From positions 1-39,968 of the forward strand of contig NZ_BOMY01000065.1 in assembly GCF_016862435.1 (NCBI RefSeq): a stretch of 39,968 nt of DNA. Reading direction: 5' to 3'. Position 1 is the stretch's first letter. Each line of letters opens with the position of its first letter. The notes below the pieces were generated by a model. It was not told where the DNA came from. It made no database searches and saw only the letters and a program-made list of their open reading frames with translations. Source of the stretch: Paractinoplanes tereljensis. Its GTDB lineage: Bacteria > Actinomycetota > Actinomycetes > Mycobacteriales > Micromonosporaceae. The position numbers were made by a program, and so were the translations under genes. Positions 1 to 7,977 of the stretch are shown one piece after another.

Positions 1-461
1 GGGCAGCGTCGAGTCGGCGTGCCGGAGCGGACCGGTCAGCCGGGGTGGGTGGATGGGACGCGGCGGACAGCCTCAGCTGTTCGGCGGCGTCGCACGGCTC
101 GGGCCCGGTTGCTGCCCGGCCCGCGAGGCCGGTCGGCCGCAGCGCCGCTGGCGGCATCACGGGGTCACCGGCTGCCGCCGACCTGCCACCAGAGGCCCGC
201 CGCAGCCATTGCCATAATGCTTCGCCGAATTTGTCCGGTGCGATTCCCGAAGAATGGCGGGAATCGTCCGCCAGTGAAAGGATGGCGGGGAAACATCGCG
301 TCCGAATCAGCACTATGCGGGAGTGTGGATTCCGATTCTCGGGGAGCGACTTTTCGTCGCTACCGCCGCGCGCACTCACATCGGCGGAAGAGGGCATCTT
401 GGGCACGGCTTGATCGGACCGAGCCGACTTGTGGCCGGTCGTACTTATTTAGCGCCCGCCG
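1..461. other. gene-poor stretch, no convincing CDS
   Basis: I see no gene here. The plus-strand open frames are Arg/Ser/Pro-rich without any recognisable domain and without a good ribosome site, as expected for frames kept open by high GC. The part from about 205 to 420 is less GC-rich than its surroundings. It contains a perfect 9-bp inverted repeat (CGATTCCCG at 241-249, CGGGAATCG at 258-266, 8-nt loop) and a small hairpin (AGCGAC 345-350, GTCGCT 356-361). These could be terminator or operator elements of a gene to the left of the window. Confidence 0.5.
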
Positions 462-1316
462 CTACAGGGCGTCGGCTACCTGGTGGGCGGTGATTTCGCG
501 CGGGACCGTTTCCGGGCTGTCGTCGGCGAGTGGGCGGCTGGCGACGTCGGACCACACGGCGGCGAAGGCCTCGAAGAGGGCCGGGGTGAGGCCCGCTGCG
601 GCCTGGGACTTGGCGATCTCGTGCATCTCGTCGACGTAGCGGTGGGCCTTGGTCGCGGCCACGGCCACCTCGTACGGCGTGCCGAAGCTCTCGCCCAGGT
701 CGGCCAGGACCGGGGCCAGGACGTCGTGCGCCGACGCGGCCCGGATCGCCTGTGTCATCAGGCCCATCAAGCCCTTGTAGACGGAGGCGGTGGACATCTT
801 CACCGCGCTCGCGGCGCCGATGCGGTCGGAGACCACCACCGGCTTGGCGTGCGTCCAGCGCAGGCCGGCGACCTCGGCGGCGCGGGGACCGGAGAGATAG
901 ACCCGCGCCCCTGGGCGCACCGTGGGCGGCGGGCCCGAGATGGAGCCGTCCACGAAGTCGAAGCCGGCCGCGGTGACCACCTCGGCCACCGCGACGGCGT
1001 TGCCGGGCGAGATCGCATTCAGGTCCACCACCAGCGGCCGGACGTTCCCCGATCGCTTCGCCAGGCCGGGGTCGGCGGCGATCTCGGCGGCCGCGGCCGG
1101 CGCGGCACCGGGCGGCGTGACCACCAGGATCACGGCCGCCTCGGCCAGGACATCGGCCGGGCGAGCCGCGACGCGAAGCCCCGCCTCCGCGACCAGCCGC
1201 GCGGTCCGGTCCGACCGGCCGGCCAGCGAGGTGACCACGTCATGCCCGCCGTCCCGCAGCGCCCACCCCAGCCCGGACCCCATGTGCCCGGCCCCAACCA
1301 ACCCGATGATCGTCAT
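462..1316 (-). CDS. NAD(P)-dependent oxidoreductase, 6-phosphogluconate dehydrogenase-like with DUF1932-type C-terminus
   Basis: A 284-residue protein of the beta-hydroxyacid dehydrogenase superfamily, expected to oxidise or reduce a small hydroxyacid-like substrate with NAD(P) in the cytosol. The N-terminus carries the Rossmann dinucleotide motif GAGHMG at residues 8-13, and the Rossmann part runs to about residue 160. The segment DGSISGPPP lies where this superfamily has its substrate-binding DG.ISG motif. The helical C-terminal half (GAASAVKMSTASVYKG, with the conserved Lys position) resembles DUF1932. Length is normal for the family. The ATG start directly precedes the nucleotide-binding strand, so the start is secure although no strong Shine-Dalgarno is visible. 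It is divergent from the toxin-antitoxin pair. The substrate cannot be told from sequence. Confidence 0.85.
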   Translation of the reverse strand: MTIIGLVGAGHMGSGLGWALRDGGHDVVTSLAGRSDRTARLVAEAGLRVAARPADVLAEAAVILVVTPPGAAPAAAAEIAADPGLAKRSGNVRPLVVDLNAISPGNAVAVAEVVTAAGFDFVDGSISGPPPTVRPGARVYLSGPRAAEVAGLRWTHAKPVVVSDRIGAASAVKMSTASVYKGLMGLMTQAIRAASAHDVLAPVLADLGESFGTPYEVAVAATKAHRYVDEMHEIAKSQAAAGLTPALFEAFAAVWSDVASRPLADDSPETVPREITAHQVADAL

Positions 1317-1390
1317 CCGAGGAACTTATCCCCAGCCGCTCTCAACCGGGCTGTCGGTCATAGGAAGGATGTTGTCGGCGCCCCTATCCC

Positions 1391-1413
1391 GGACAGTGTC
1401 GGTGGTAGTGTCC
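1391..1413. promoter_or_regulatory. possible operator of the toxin-antitoxin pair
   Basis: An imperfect inverted repeat with GGACA at 1391-1395 and TGTCC at 1409-1413 lies just upstream of the antitoxin ATG at 1419, inside the 102-nt gap shared with the divergent oxidoreductase. Ribbon-helix-helix antitoxins normally repress their own promoter by binding such repeats. The assignment is inference from position only. Confidence 0.3.
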
Positions 1414-1418
1414 GCAGC

Positions 1419-1625
1419 ATGACCGTGAGTATCTCCATCACGCTCGATGACGACCTGGGCGAGGAACTCAACGCCGCCGTCGCCGGGAGCAACCGGTCGG
1501 CCTTCGTGGCCGAGGCGATCCGGGAATACCTGGACACTCGCGCGGTCGCCGCCGCATCTGCCTGGCATGCGTCCCTGACCGGCCCGGATGCCGAGGCCTT
1601 CGCGGAGTTCAACGGCGAATGGTGA
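1419..1625 (+). CDS. ribbon-helix-helix antitoxin
   Basis: A 68-residue protein that starts with a beta strand (VSISITLDDDL), followed by helix EELNAAVAG and a second helix NRSAFVAEAIREYLD. This is the MetJ/Arc ribbon-helix-helix plan used by MazE-, RelB- and VapB-type antitoxins, which dimerise through the strand and bind operator DNA. The acidic, Trp-ending C-terminal tail (AEFNGEW) is the part that would wrap around the toxin. Its stop overlaps the downstream MazF-like gene by 7 nt, a typical coupled toxin-antitoxin arrangement. The ATG at 1419 is chosen because it begins exactly at the beta strand. No strong Shine-Dalgarno is seen. Confidence 0.8.
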   Translation: MTVSISITLDDDLGEELNAAVAGSNRSAFVAEAIREYLDTRAVAAASAWHASLTGPDAEAFAEFNGEW

Positions 1626-1927
1626 CCCCGAAGCGCGGTGACGTCGTCGATTACACCGTCGGGAGCCGGCGGATCCGGGTTCTCGTCGTCAGCGCGGACA
1701 TCTACACCCGGGCCTACCCGGTCATCGTGCTGGTTCACGACCGCGCCGACGGAGATGTGCCCGGCATCCTTCTGCCGCTGCCCGGTGACCTTGCCGGTGG
1801 CGGCACCATCGATCTGACCCGCATTCGATTCGCCGACCCGGCCGCGTTCGGCCATCGGCACGGTCGCATCGGCCCGGCCCTCGCCGCCAAGGTGGACCAG
1901 GGACTGCGCCGCCTTCTAGCGCTGTAG
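1619..1927 (+). CDS. MazF/PemK-like endoribonuclease toxin
   Basis: A 102-residue protein with the MazF layout: N-terminal RGDVVDYTVG, core strand RIRVLVVSADIYT, then PVIVLV, and the characteristic C-terminus ending FGHRHGRIGPALAAKVDQGLRRLLAL, which matches the GRIGxLxxxxxxxVDxALxxxLGL ending of actinobacterial MazF proteins. MazF toxins cut mRNA at short sequence motifs and are held inactive by the antitoxin encoded just upstream. The usual Arg-Pro before the core strand is Arg-Ile here, so activity is not guaranteed. The ATG at 1619 overlaps the antitoxin stop (1623-1625); the GTG at 1622 is an alternative start. Confidence 0.75.
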   Translation: MVTPKRGDVVDYTVGSRRIRVLVVSADIYTRAYPVIVLVHDRADGDVPGILLPLPGDLAGGGTIDLTRIRFADPAAFGHRHGRIGPALAAKVDQGLRRLLAL

Positions 1928-2137
1928 CTCGGGCACCGCCGGGTGGGTGGTGGTCACTTGCAGGGTTCATTCCTGTTCACTCAGTGGTCGGATCTTGGAC
2001 ATGTCGGGGCTGTGGGCAGGGATGGGCGTTGATGCTTCGGGCAAGCGCTCTCCCTGCCCCTGCAAAAACGGGCGTGCGCGGACAGCGAGGCAGGAAGGGG
2101 GCAGTAGGCTGACGGGAGTAGTCGGGTTTCGCACAGC

Positions 2138-2143
2138 AGGAGG
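2138..2143 (+). promoter_or_regulatory. Shine-Dalgarno AGGAGG that fixes the GTG start at 2152
   Basis: A perfect AGGAGG lies 8 nt before the GTG at 2152. It supports translation of the small first gene of the FtsK operon from that GTG. Confidence 0.7.
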
Positions 2144-2151
2144 CTGCACGG

Positions 2152-2412
2152 GTGGCCAGTGTCGCCGAGGTAAAAGCGGCCGTCGACGCCGCGCTCCAGC
2201 AGGTCAGCGAGGGGCAGGCGGCGATACAGGCGGCCCGGGAGAAGCTCGGCGAGGCGCAGCAGAGTCTGGCCGCCGCGCTCGACGGCAGTGGGAGCGACGT
2301 GGTCGGTTCGGCGCACTCGTCGCTGTCGCAGGCCGACCAGCAGCTGGAAGAGTGCCTCGGTGCCACCGCTCTCGCGGTCGAGCAGGCGCAAAACTACACG
2401 GCGATGCTCTGA
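2152..2412 (+). CDS. small helical protein, first gene of the FtsK-type operon
   Basis: An 86-residue Ala/Gln/Glu-rich protein of unknown function. It appears wholly helical, with two long amphipathic helices (about residues 3-45 and 52-83) separated by a Gly-Ser turn (DGSGSD). In size and helical-hairpin look it resembles WXG100/ESAT-6-like proteins, but there is no Trp-X-Gly motif in the turn. Translation starts at GTG behind a perfect Shine-Dalgarno. The next gene starts 4 nt after its stop, so the two are almost certainly co-translated. Its place ahead of an FtsK-type ATPase suggests a substrate or structural partner; that is inference. Confidence 0.7.
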   Translation: MASVAEVKAAVDAALQQVSEGQAAIQAAREKLGEAQQSLAAALDGSGSDVVGSAHSSLSQADQQLEECLGATALAVEQAQNYTAML

Positions 2413-2416
2413 CGCG

Positions 2417-3301
2417 ATGTCGCTGATCCAGGAACTCGGCGCCCAGCTTCGAGCCACCTCCGACGAGCTTCCCACCGGTCTGGTCACGGTCGCGATGGAG
2501 AAACTGCGCAGCGCCACCGAGATCCTCATGTGGGTGCGCGAGACCTCCATCGATCCGGTCGGCGTGCCGCAGCTGGGCAACGCCACCGAGGCGGCCGAGC
2601 GGGCCGCGGCGGCACTGCGGATCGCGCAGGACGCCATCGCCGCCTACCTGGCGAGCGTCGGGCTTACCGGGGACGCGGCCGCGCCGCCCGACCGGGACTG
2701 GAAGGCCGGCCTGGAACGGCCCGAGGTCAAGCAGCAGGACGCGCCGCCACCCGAGGAGAAGGAGAAACTCGGGCCCTGGTGGCATCAGCGGGTGGCCCAG
2801 CTGACCGGCGAGCCCGCGCCCGAGCAGGGCGGTAAGGAACAGCCACCGCAGGCCGACACCGCCGAGCTGCTGCGCCGGGTGGCCAGCGGGGTGCGGTCCG
2901 GCGACAAGGCCCGGCTCGGCCGCGACCTGCACTCGGCGTCGGCCGCGACCGGACTGGCGCTGTCCGCGGTCACTCCCCCGGTGCTGCATCGGCTGGCCGG
3001 GGACCTGCTCGGCCATGAGCCCCGGCCGGAAGACGTGGACCGGCTCCGGCAGGCCGCCGCCGGCCGGGTGCGGTCGCTGCTGCCGGGCACCTCGACGGCC
3101 GTGCTCGACACCCTGATCGCCCGGATCTGCCGGGTGCCGGTGGCCCAGCAGGGGCAGCAGGCCGGGCATCCGGCCGACAACGCCGTCACGGCCGGCGTGC
3201 TCACCGGGGTGCTCCTGGCCCGGCTCGGCCGCGATGCCAACACGCTCGACCCGAATGCCCCCGAACCGTTGCGCCGCCCCGAGGCCGCCGACGCCAAATG
3301 A
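2417..3301 (+). CDS. uncharacterised soluble protein of the FtsK-type operon
   Basis: A 294-residue protein I do not recognise. Residues 1-90 are helical (SLIQELGAQLRATSDELPT..., AAERAAAALRIAQDAIAAYLAS). A Pro/Glu/Lys-rich linker around residues 95-155 (KQQDAPPPEEKEKLGPWW) leads to a second helical domain around 160-270 rich in Leu, Ala and Arg. There is no signal peptide and no membrane segment. The open frame continues upstream into the preceding gene, but the ATG at 2417, 4 nt after that gene's stop, is the natural start. It sits between the small helical protein and the ATPase and is probably a component or adaptor of the same machine. Confidence 0.7.
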   Translation: MSLIQELGAQLRATSDELPTGLVTVAMEKLRSATEILMWVRETSIDPVGVPQLGNATEAAERAAAALRIAQDAIAAYLASVGLTGDAAAPPDRDWKAGLERPEVKQQDAPPPEEKEKLGPWWHQRVAQLTGEPAPEQGGKEQPPQADTAELLRRVASGVRSGDKARLGRDLHSASAATGLALSAVTPPVLHRLAGDLLGHEPRPEDVDRLRQAAAGRVRSLLPGTSTAVLDTLIARICRVPVAQQGQQAGHPADNAVTAGVLTGVLLARLGRDANTLDPNAPEPLRRPEAADAK

Positions 3302-3315
3302 AACGTTGACTGCCC

Positions 3316-5949
3316 ATGTCTGAATCGACCACGCAGCAAGTCATGGACATCCGGGCCGGGCTCTCGCACGCCCTCGGCGCGGCCGAAAATGCTCTTGCCG
3401 CGGCCCAGTCCGACTACGAGACCGCGATCGAGCGCCGAGAACGCGTCGTGCAGGCCGCGATCGCCCGGCGGCAGAACGTCGCCGAGGCCCGCGACCAGCG
3501 GATGCGGGAGATCGACGAGCAGAGCCGGGACGACCTGGCTGCGTTCGCCGAGGCCGCGGCGCGGGCCGCCGACCGGGCCGCGCCCGGTGCGGCCGGTGAC
3601 CCGTGGGACGACTGGCAGCCGTCGCCGCTGGACACCGCGCCCGAGCTGCGGGTGGGCCGGCTGCTGCTGCCGCACCCGGAGGAGGTGCCGGCCCTGGTGC
3701 CGCTGCTCGACCACGGGCACGTGGTGGTGCGCGGCGATCGGGCCGTCGGCGACGAGGTGGTCGCCGGGGTGCTGCTGCGGGCGCTGGGCACGGCCGCGCC
3801 CGGGTCGCTCTCGCTGATCGGGTACGACCCGGAACACCTGGGCGGCGGGCTGGCCCGGTTCGCCACCCTCGCGCCGGCCGGGGTGCTGCGGTTCGCCGGG
3901 CCGGGTGAGCTGAGCGCGCTGCTCGACGAGCTGGTCGACCACGTGCGCCGGATCAACGAGACGGTCCTCGCCGGGGAGTACACCTCGCTGCGGGAACTCG
4001 CCGCCGCCACGCACCGGCGGCCGGAACCGTGGCGGGTGGCGGTGCTGCTCGGGGTCAGTGAGCTGAACCGGGCCGACCAGACCCAGCTGCAACGGCTGCT
4101 GCGCACCGGTGCCGCGGCCGGCGTGCACCTGCTCATCCAGGGGATTCCGGTGCAGGCCGGGCCGGGCATCGAGTTCATCACCGCACAACCCGGCGACAAC
4201 GCGCGGATGAGCAGTGCGGGCGCTCTACCCGTACGGCTGGATGGTGGTCCGCCGCAGGCGGTGGTGGCGGCGGCCTGTCGCCGGATCGCCGAGGCCGTGG
4301 CCGCCGGGCCGGCCCCGGTCGCGCTGGACAGCCTGCTGCCGGCCGAGATCTGGCAGGAGAGCTCGGCGGCCGGGTTGTCGGCGCCGCTCGGGGACAGCCC
4401 GCAGGGCGTGCCGGTGACCGTGACGCTGAGCGACTATCCGCCGCACGCGTTGATCGCCGGGCCGTCCGGCACCGGCAAGACCAACCTGATCTACGCGTGG
4501 ATGGGTGCGCTCGCGGCCCGGTACTCCCCTGACGAACTGGCCTTCTACCTGCTGGACTTCAAGGAGGGGGTGTCGTTCGCCCGGTTCGCGCCGGGGCGGC
4601 GGGATCCCAGCTGGCTGCCGCACGTGCAGCTGGTCGGCGTCAACGTCAACACCGACCGTGAGTTCGGGCTGGCGCTGCTGCGGTTCCTCGGCGAGGAGCT
4701 GCGCCGCCGGGCCGACGCCGCGAAGCGGTACGAGGTGACCAACCTGGCCGAGCTGCGGGCCGAGGACCCGGCCGGGCACTGGCCGCGGATCGTGGCGGTG
4801 GTCGACGAGTTCCAGGTGCTGCTGTCCGGCCGCGACTCGCTCGCCACCGAGGCCGTCGACCTGCTGGAAGACCTGGCCCGGCGGGGCCGCTCGCAGGGCA
4901 TCCACCTGATCCTGGCGTCCCAGGACGTCTCCGGCATCGAGGCGCTGTGGGGGCGGCCCGCCCTGGTCGCCCAGTTCTCGCTGCGGATCGCCCTGCCCCG
5001 GGCCCGGCGCATCCTGGCCGAGACCAACACCGCCGCCGAGTCGCTGCCCCGCTATCACGCGCTGGTGAACGCGGACTCCGGCGCGACCGAGGCCAACAAG
5101 GTGGTCCGGGTGCCGGCGGCCGGCGACCGGGACCGGTGGAACGCACTGCAGCACCGGCTGTGGCGCAGCCGGCCGGAGGGGCAGGGACCGCCGCGGCTGT
5201 TCGACGGTGACGTGATCCCCCGGCTGAGCGAGAGCCCCGACTTCGGCCGGCTCGCCCCGGTCGAGGGCACCTCGGCGGCGCCGATGGTGCTGCTCGGCGA
5301 GACCATCGACGTGGCGTCCCGCTCGGCGCGCACCGTGCTGCGCCGCGCGCCCGGCCGCAACCTGGCGATCCTCGGCACCCGCACCGAGGAGGCGTGCGCG
5401 ATCCTGGCCACCGCCGGGGTGTCGCTGGCCGCGCAGTTCCCGCCGGACGGCGCCCGGTTCTCCATCCTCTGCCTCGACCAGGACGCCCGGCCGGCCGCCG
5501 AGGCGCTCTGCGAGCGGCTGCCCGACTGCGGGCTGTTCTGGGCGGACAACGCCGACTGGCTGCTCGAGGATGCCGCCTCGGAGGCGTCCGCGTCCTGGCC
5601 GGCCGACCGGCCGCACTTCCTGATGATCTACGCGGCCGACGCGCTGCCCGGCGGCAAGGCCGTGGCCGATCAGCTGCGGACCATCCTGCGGCAGGGCCCG
5701 GAGCGGCGGATCCACGTGCTGGGCTGGTGGCGCGGGGCCGGGCTGCTGCGCGACGCGCTCGGCGGGCACGCGTCCCGGACCGATCCGATCGGCGCGTGGG
5801 TGGCGCTGGACGTGCACGGCAGCGAGCTGGCCGCGTACTACCCGGGCGCCGGCGCGCCGGTGTGGTACCCGCGGCCGTGGCGGGCGCTGCACTTCGACCG
5901 CTCGGTGCATCGAGGCACCGAGGTGATCATCCCCTATGGACAACTATGA
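3316..5949 (+). CDS. FtsK/SpoIIIE-type ATPase with three ATPase-like domains, only the middle one canonical
   Basis: An 877-residue protein. Residues 1-90 form a charged coiled coil. A first FtsK-like domain has the P-loop region degenerate (VVVRGDRAVGDE, 136-147) and a Walker-B-like strand (WRVAVLLGVSELN, about 239-251). The second domain is intact: Walker A GPSGTGKT at 382-389 with K388/T389, LLDFKEG, Walker B VVDEFQ with D497/E498, and the FtsK-family strand LILASQD. The third domain is again degenerate (NLAILGTRTEEA, about 682-693; HFLMIYAADAL, about 767-777; RIHVLGWWRG). This tandem layout recalls EccC of type VII secretion, but there is no membrane segment; the transmembrane part may be the protein encoded next. 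The stop overlaps that gene's ATG (ATGA). It would pump DNA or protein by ATP hydrolysis; the substrate is unknown. Confidence 0.85.
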   Translation: MSESTTQQVMDIRAGLSHALGAAENALAAAQSDYETAIERRERVVQAAIARRQNVAEARDQRMREIDEQSRDDLAAFAEAAARAADRAAPGAAGDPWDDWQPSPLDTAPELRVGRLLLPHPEEVPALVPLLDHGHVVVRGDRAVGDEVVAGVLLRALGTAAPGSLSLIGYDPEHLGGGLARFATLAPAGVLRFAGPGELSALLDELVDHVRRINETVLAGEYTSLRELAAATHRRPEPWRVAVLLGVSELNRADQTQLQRLLRTGAAAGVHLLIQGIPVQAGPGIEFITAQPGDNARMSSAGALPVRLDGGPPQAVVAAACRRIAEAVAAGPAPVALDSLLPAEIWQESSAAGLSAPLGDSPQGVPVTVTLSDYPPHALIAGPSGTGKTNLIYAWMGALAARYSPDELAFYLLDFKEGVSFARFAPGRRDPSWLPHVQLVGVNVNTDREFGLALLRFLGEELRRRADAAKRYEVTNLAELRAEDPAGHWPRIVAVVDEFQVLLSGRDSLATEAVDLLEDLARRGRSQGIHLILASQDVSGIEALWGRPALVAQFSLRIALPRARRILAETNTAAESLPRYHALVNADSGATEANKVVRVPAAGDRDRWNALQHRLWRSRPEGQGPPRLFDGDVIPRLSESPDFGRLAPVEGTSAAPMVLLGETIDVASRSARTVLRRAPGRNLAILGTRTEEACAILATAGVSLAAQFPPDGARFSILCLDQDARPAAEALCERLPDCGLFWADNADWLLEDAASEASASWPADRPHFLMIYAADALPGGKAVADQLRTILRQGPERRIHVLGWWRGAGLLRDALGGHASRTDPIGAWVALDVHGSELAAYYPGAGAPVWYPRPWRALHFDRSVHRGTEVIIPYGQL

Positions 5950-6644
5950 GCGACGTACAGCCGGCCGACTTCGACACCGCCTCCTATCGCAGTGTGCTGC
6001 GGCGGTTGACCACCCTGGAGGAGGAGGCGGCCAACCTGCGCGCCGAGGCGGTCCGCTGGCACGACGGCCGGGTGCAGGCCGCCGACGAGGCGGTCCGCAA
6101 GGCCGACGAGACGCTGCGTACGGCCCGGCAGGCGGCCGCCGAGGCGCAGCGCACGATGGAGTCGGTGGACGCGCGGGCGGCCGGGCTGTGGTCGGAGTAC
6201 GTGCACAAGGTCGGTCCGGTGGCCGAGCGGTTCGGCCGAGCCAAGCCGGCCGCGGCGATCCCCCGGCAGCGCAGTGAGAAGGACGCCCTCGACTATCTGG
6301 ACGAGGTCGCCACCAAGGTGAAGTACACGGCACCGGCCCGTCCCATCACGTTCGGGGTGAAGACGCTGTTCGGGCTGTTCGGGTTCGCCGGCGGCCTGAT
6401 CGGCGCGATCGTGTTCCGGGTGCTGCGGCAGAACGCCGCCACCGACCAGACCGGCACCTGGCGGGACGCCCTGCCGGTGGTCGCGCTGGTGGTGCTGCTG
6501 GCCTGCCCGATCCTCGCGGTGGTCGCCGCGAAGCGGGTGGCCGACCGCCGGGGTGTCGGCCTGGACGTCGCGGCGGTCACCACGATCCTGGTGACCGGGC
6601 TGGCCACGGCCGGTCTGATCCTGGCGGCCGCCGGGATGGGTTAG
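5946..6644 (+). CDS. coiled-coil membrane protein, last gene of the FtsK-type operon
   Basis: A 232-residue protein with a long N-terminal coiled coil (about residues 15-80, many Glu/Arg/Ala heptads), a middle soluble part and three hydrophobic segments: about 137-160 (FGLFGFAGGLIGAIVF), 176-196 (VVALVVLLACPILAVV) and 207-229 (VTTILVTGLATAGLIL). It has no recognisable family. The ATG overlaps the stop of the ATPase gene (ATGA), so expression is coupled and the two proteins probably act together. The plausible role is membrane anchor or channel for the otherwise soluble ATPase. The start is fixed by the overlap and by the natural N-terminus SDVQPADF. Confidence 0.75.
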   Translation: MSDVQPADFDTASYRSVLRRLTTLEEEAANLRAEAVRWHDGRVQAADEAVRKADETLRTARQAAAEAQRTMESVDARAAGLWSEYVHKVGPVAERFGRAKPAAAIPRQRSEKDALDYLDEVATKVKYTAPARPITFGVKTLFGLFGFAGGLIGAIVFRVLRQNAATDQTGTWRDALPVVALVVLLACPILAVVAAKRVADRRGVGLDVAAVTTILVTGLATAGLILAAAGMG

Positions 6645-6681
6645 CCCGCCGGGCCCGCCCGGCGCGGGCGCGCGGAGGGTG

Positions 6682-6716
6682 AGTCCCGCCTGGCTCGAAC
6701 TGAGTGCCACGGGACT
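6682..6716. terminator. hairpin between convergent genes
   Basis: AGTCCCG (6682-6688) pairs with CGGGACT (6710-6716), and after a 2-nt bulge TGGC (6691-6694) pairs with GCCA (6706-6709). It lies between the ends of the FtsK operon (+) and the JmjC gene (-), so it could stop transcription from both sides. There is no T-run, as is common in actinobacteria. Confidence 0.5.
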
Positions 6717-6741
6717 TCTCGCTCCGCGTACGGAAAAAGGG

Positions 6742-7977
6742 TTAAACCGGGACCACCAGGGCCTCGCGGAGCAAACGGCGGGTGAGGGTCAGGCGGTCGT
6801 CGTCGGTGTCCAGGAGTAGGTCGCCTACCCGGGTTGGCTCGGGGGCCATGGCCTGGCGCAGCGCGGCGGCGCAATAGGCCGGGAAGCGCAGCGTGCGGCC
6901 GGTCAGGCGGAGTACGACGTAGTCGGGGCCGTCCTCGGCCAAGCGCCAGCGCAGGCCGCCGCGGGCCCGGACTTCGTTGGCGGGGGTGAGAGCGTCGGCG
7001 AAGTCCAGCTGAGCCAAGGGGGACAGCGGAGCCGGGCGGGCCGACGGCCAGTCTCGCTCGCGCAGGCGGTCGGCAATCTCGGTGGGAGTCGTGGTGGCCA
7101 GCCAGTCGCGCAGCGCCTCTACCGTTTCGGTCAGCTCCGGCTCGATCGCTTCCGGATCGGTCGCGTCCAGGGCGAACGGCAGCGTGGCTCGCAGGCGGGC
7201 GTCCTGGGCGGCCATCGTGAGCAACTCCTCCACCAGCGCGTATCGGGTCAGCGAGCGGATGCCGAAGGTCAGGTGCAGCGAGCGGGTGCCCTGGGCCTGG
7301 GCCGAGTGCAGCCAGCCGCGGGGCAGGTAGAGGGCGTCGCCGGGGGCCAGGACCACGTCCAGGGCCGGGTCGCCGGCGGCGGTCGCGGCCACCTCGTCGG
7401 CGCGGCCGCCCCACGCCTGCTTCTCCAGGGGATCGGCCAGGACCGGCTCGTGGATGAGCCAGCGCTTGGTGCCGTCTACCTGGAGTACGAACACGTCGTG
7501 GGTGTCGTAGTGGGTGCTGAAGCCCTGGCTGCCGGGCGGGGTCAGGTAGGCGTTGACCTGCAGGGGGCGGCGCAGTTCGGAGCCCAGTTGCCGGGCGAAG
7601 TCGATCAGCGGCGGCCAGATGCGGTGCAGGCCCTGCAGGACCAGGGTGGCGCCGCCGGCGTAGAGGCGCATCACCTCGTCGTCGAGCACCTGGTCGGCGA
7701 TCTCGGCGCCGGCGCCGCCGGAGCCGGTGAACTTCGCGGGTGGGAGCACCTTTCCCTGCTGGGCTACCCGCAGGAACGGGGTGCGCAGGCCGCGGCGGCT
7801 CAGCAGCTCGTCGACGGCGGCCGGGGACAGCAGGTCGGTGAAGCCGTCCGGGTCGGCGGCCCGGCAGAGCAGGGGTGCGCGGCCCCAGTGCGCGGCGGCG
7901 AACTTGGCCGGTTCGATCTTGGCGATCCGGCCGAGTGCCGGGCGGTCGTCGTGACCGCCCGGCGCCTCGAAGGTCAT
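6742..7977 (-). CDS. JmjC/cupin_4 (ROXA-like) 2-oxoglutarate-dependent oxygenase
   Basis: A 411-residue protein of the bacterial JmjC/cupin_4 family (relatives include E. coli YcfD and human MINA53 and NO66), Fe(II)/2-oxoglutarate enzymes that hydroxylate Arg or His side chains in proteins. The iron triad is visible: the H-Y-D motif in FSTHYDTHD (H156, D158) and the distal His in YLPRGWLHSA (H224). KRWLIHEP after the HxD strand is the 2-oxoglutarate-side strand. A C-terminal winged-helix-like region (about 310-405) is typical of the family. The open frame extends upstream, but the ATG at 7977 overlaps the stop of the repeat-peptide gene by 4 nt (ATGA), so that start is preferred. The tight coupling to a three-repeat, His-containing small peptide suggests that the peptide, not a ribosomal protein, is the substrate. 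Confidence 0.85.
   Translation of the reverse strand: MTFEAPGGHDDRPALGRIAKIEPAKFAAAHWGRAPLLCRAADPDGFTDLLSPAAVDELLSRRGLRTPFLRVAQQGKVLPPAKFTGSGGAGAEIADQVLDDEVMRLYAGGATLVLQGLHRIWPPLIDFARQLGSELRRPLQVNAYLTPPGSQGFSTHYDTHDVFVLQVDGTKRWLIHEPVLADPLEKQAWGGRADEVAATAAGDPALDVVLAPGDALYLPRGWLHSAQAQGTRSLHLTFGIRSLTRYALVEELLTMAAQDARLRATLPFALDATDPEAIEPELTETVEALRDWLATTTPTEIADRLRERDWPSARPAPLSPLAQLDFADALTPANEVRARGGLRWRLAEDGPDYVVLRLTGRTLRFPAYCAAALRQAMAPEPTRVGDLLLDTDDDRLTLTRRLLREALVVPV

Noticed and set aside
19..639. Plus-strand open frames at the left edge
   Set aside because: No family, Arg/Ser/Pro-rich composition, no ribosome site; the longer one overlaps the oxidoreductase gene.
1928..2151. Promoter elements for the FtsK operon (TAGGCT at about 2105)
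   Set aside because: A -10-like TAGGCT is present about 45 nt before the start, but no -35 at acceptable spacing could be seen, so it is not listed as a feature.
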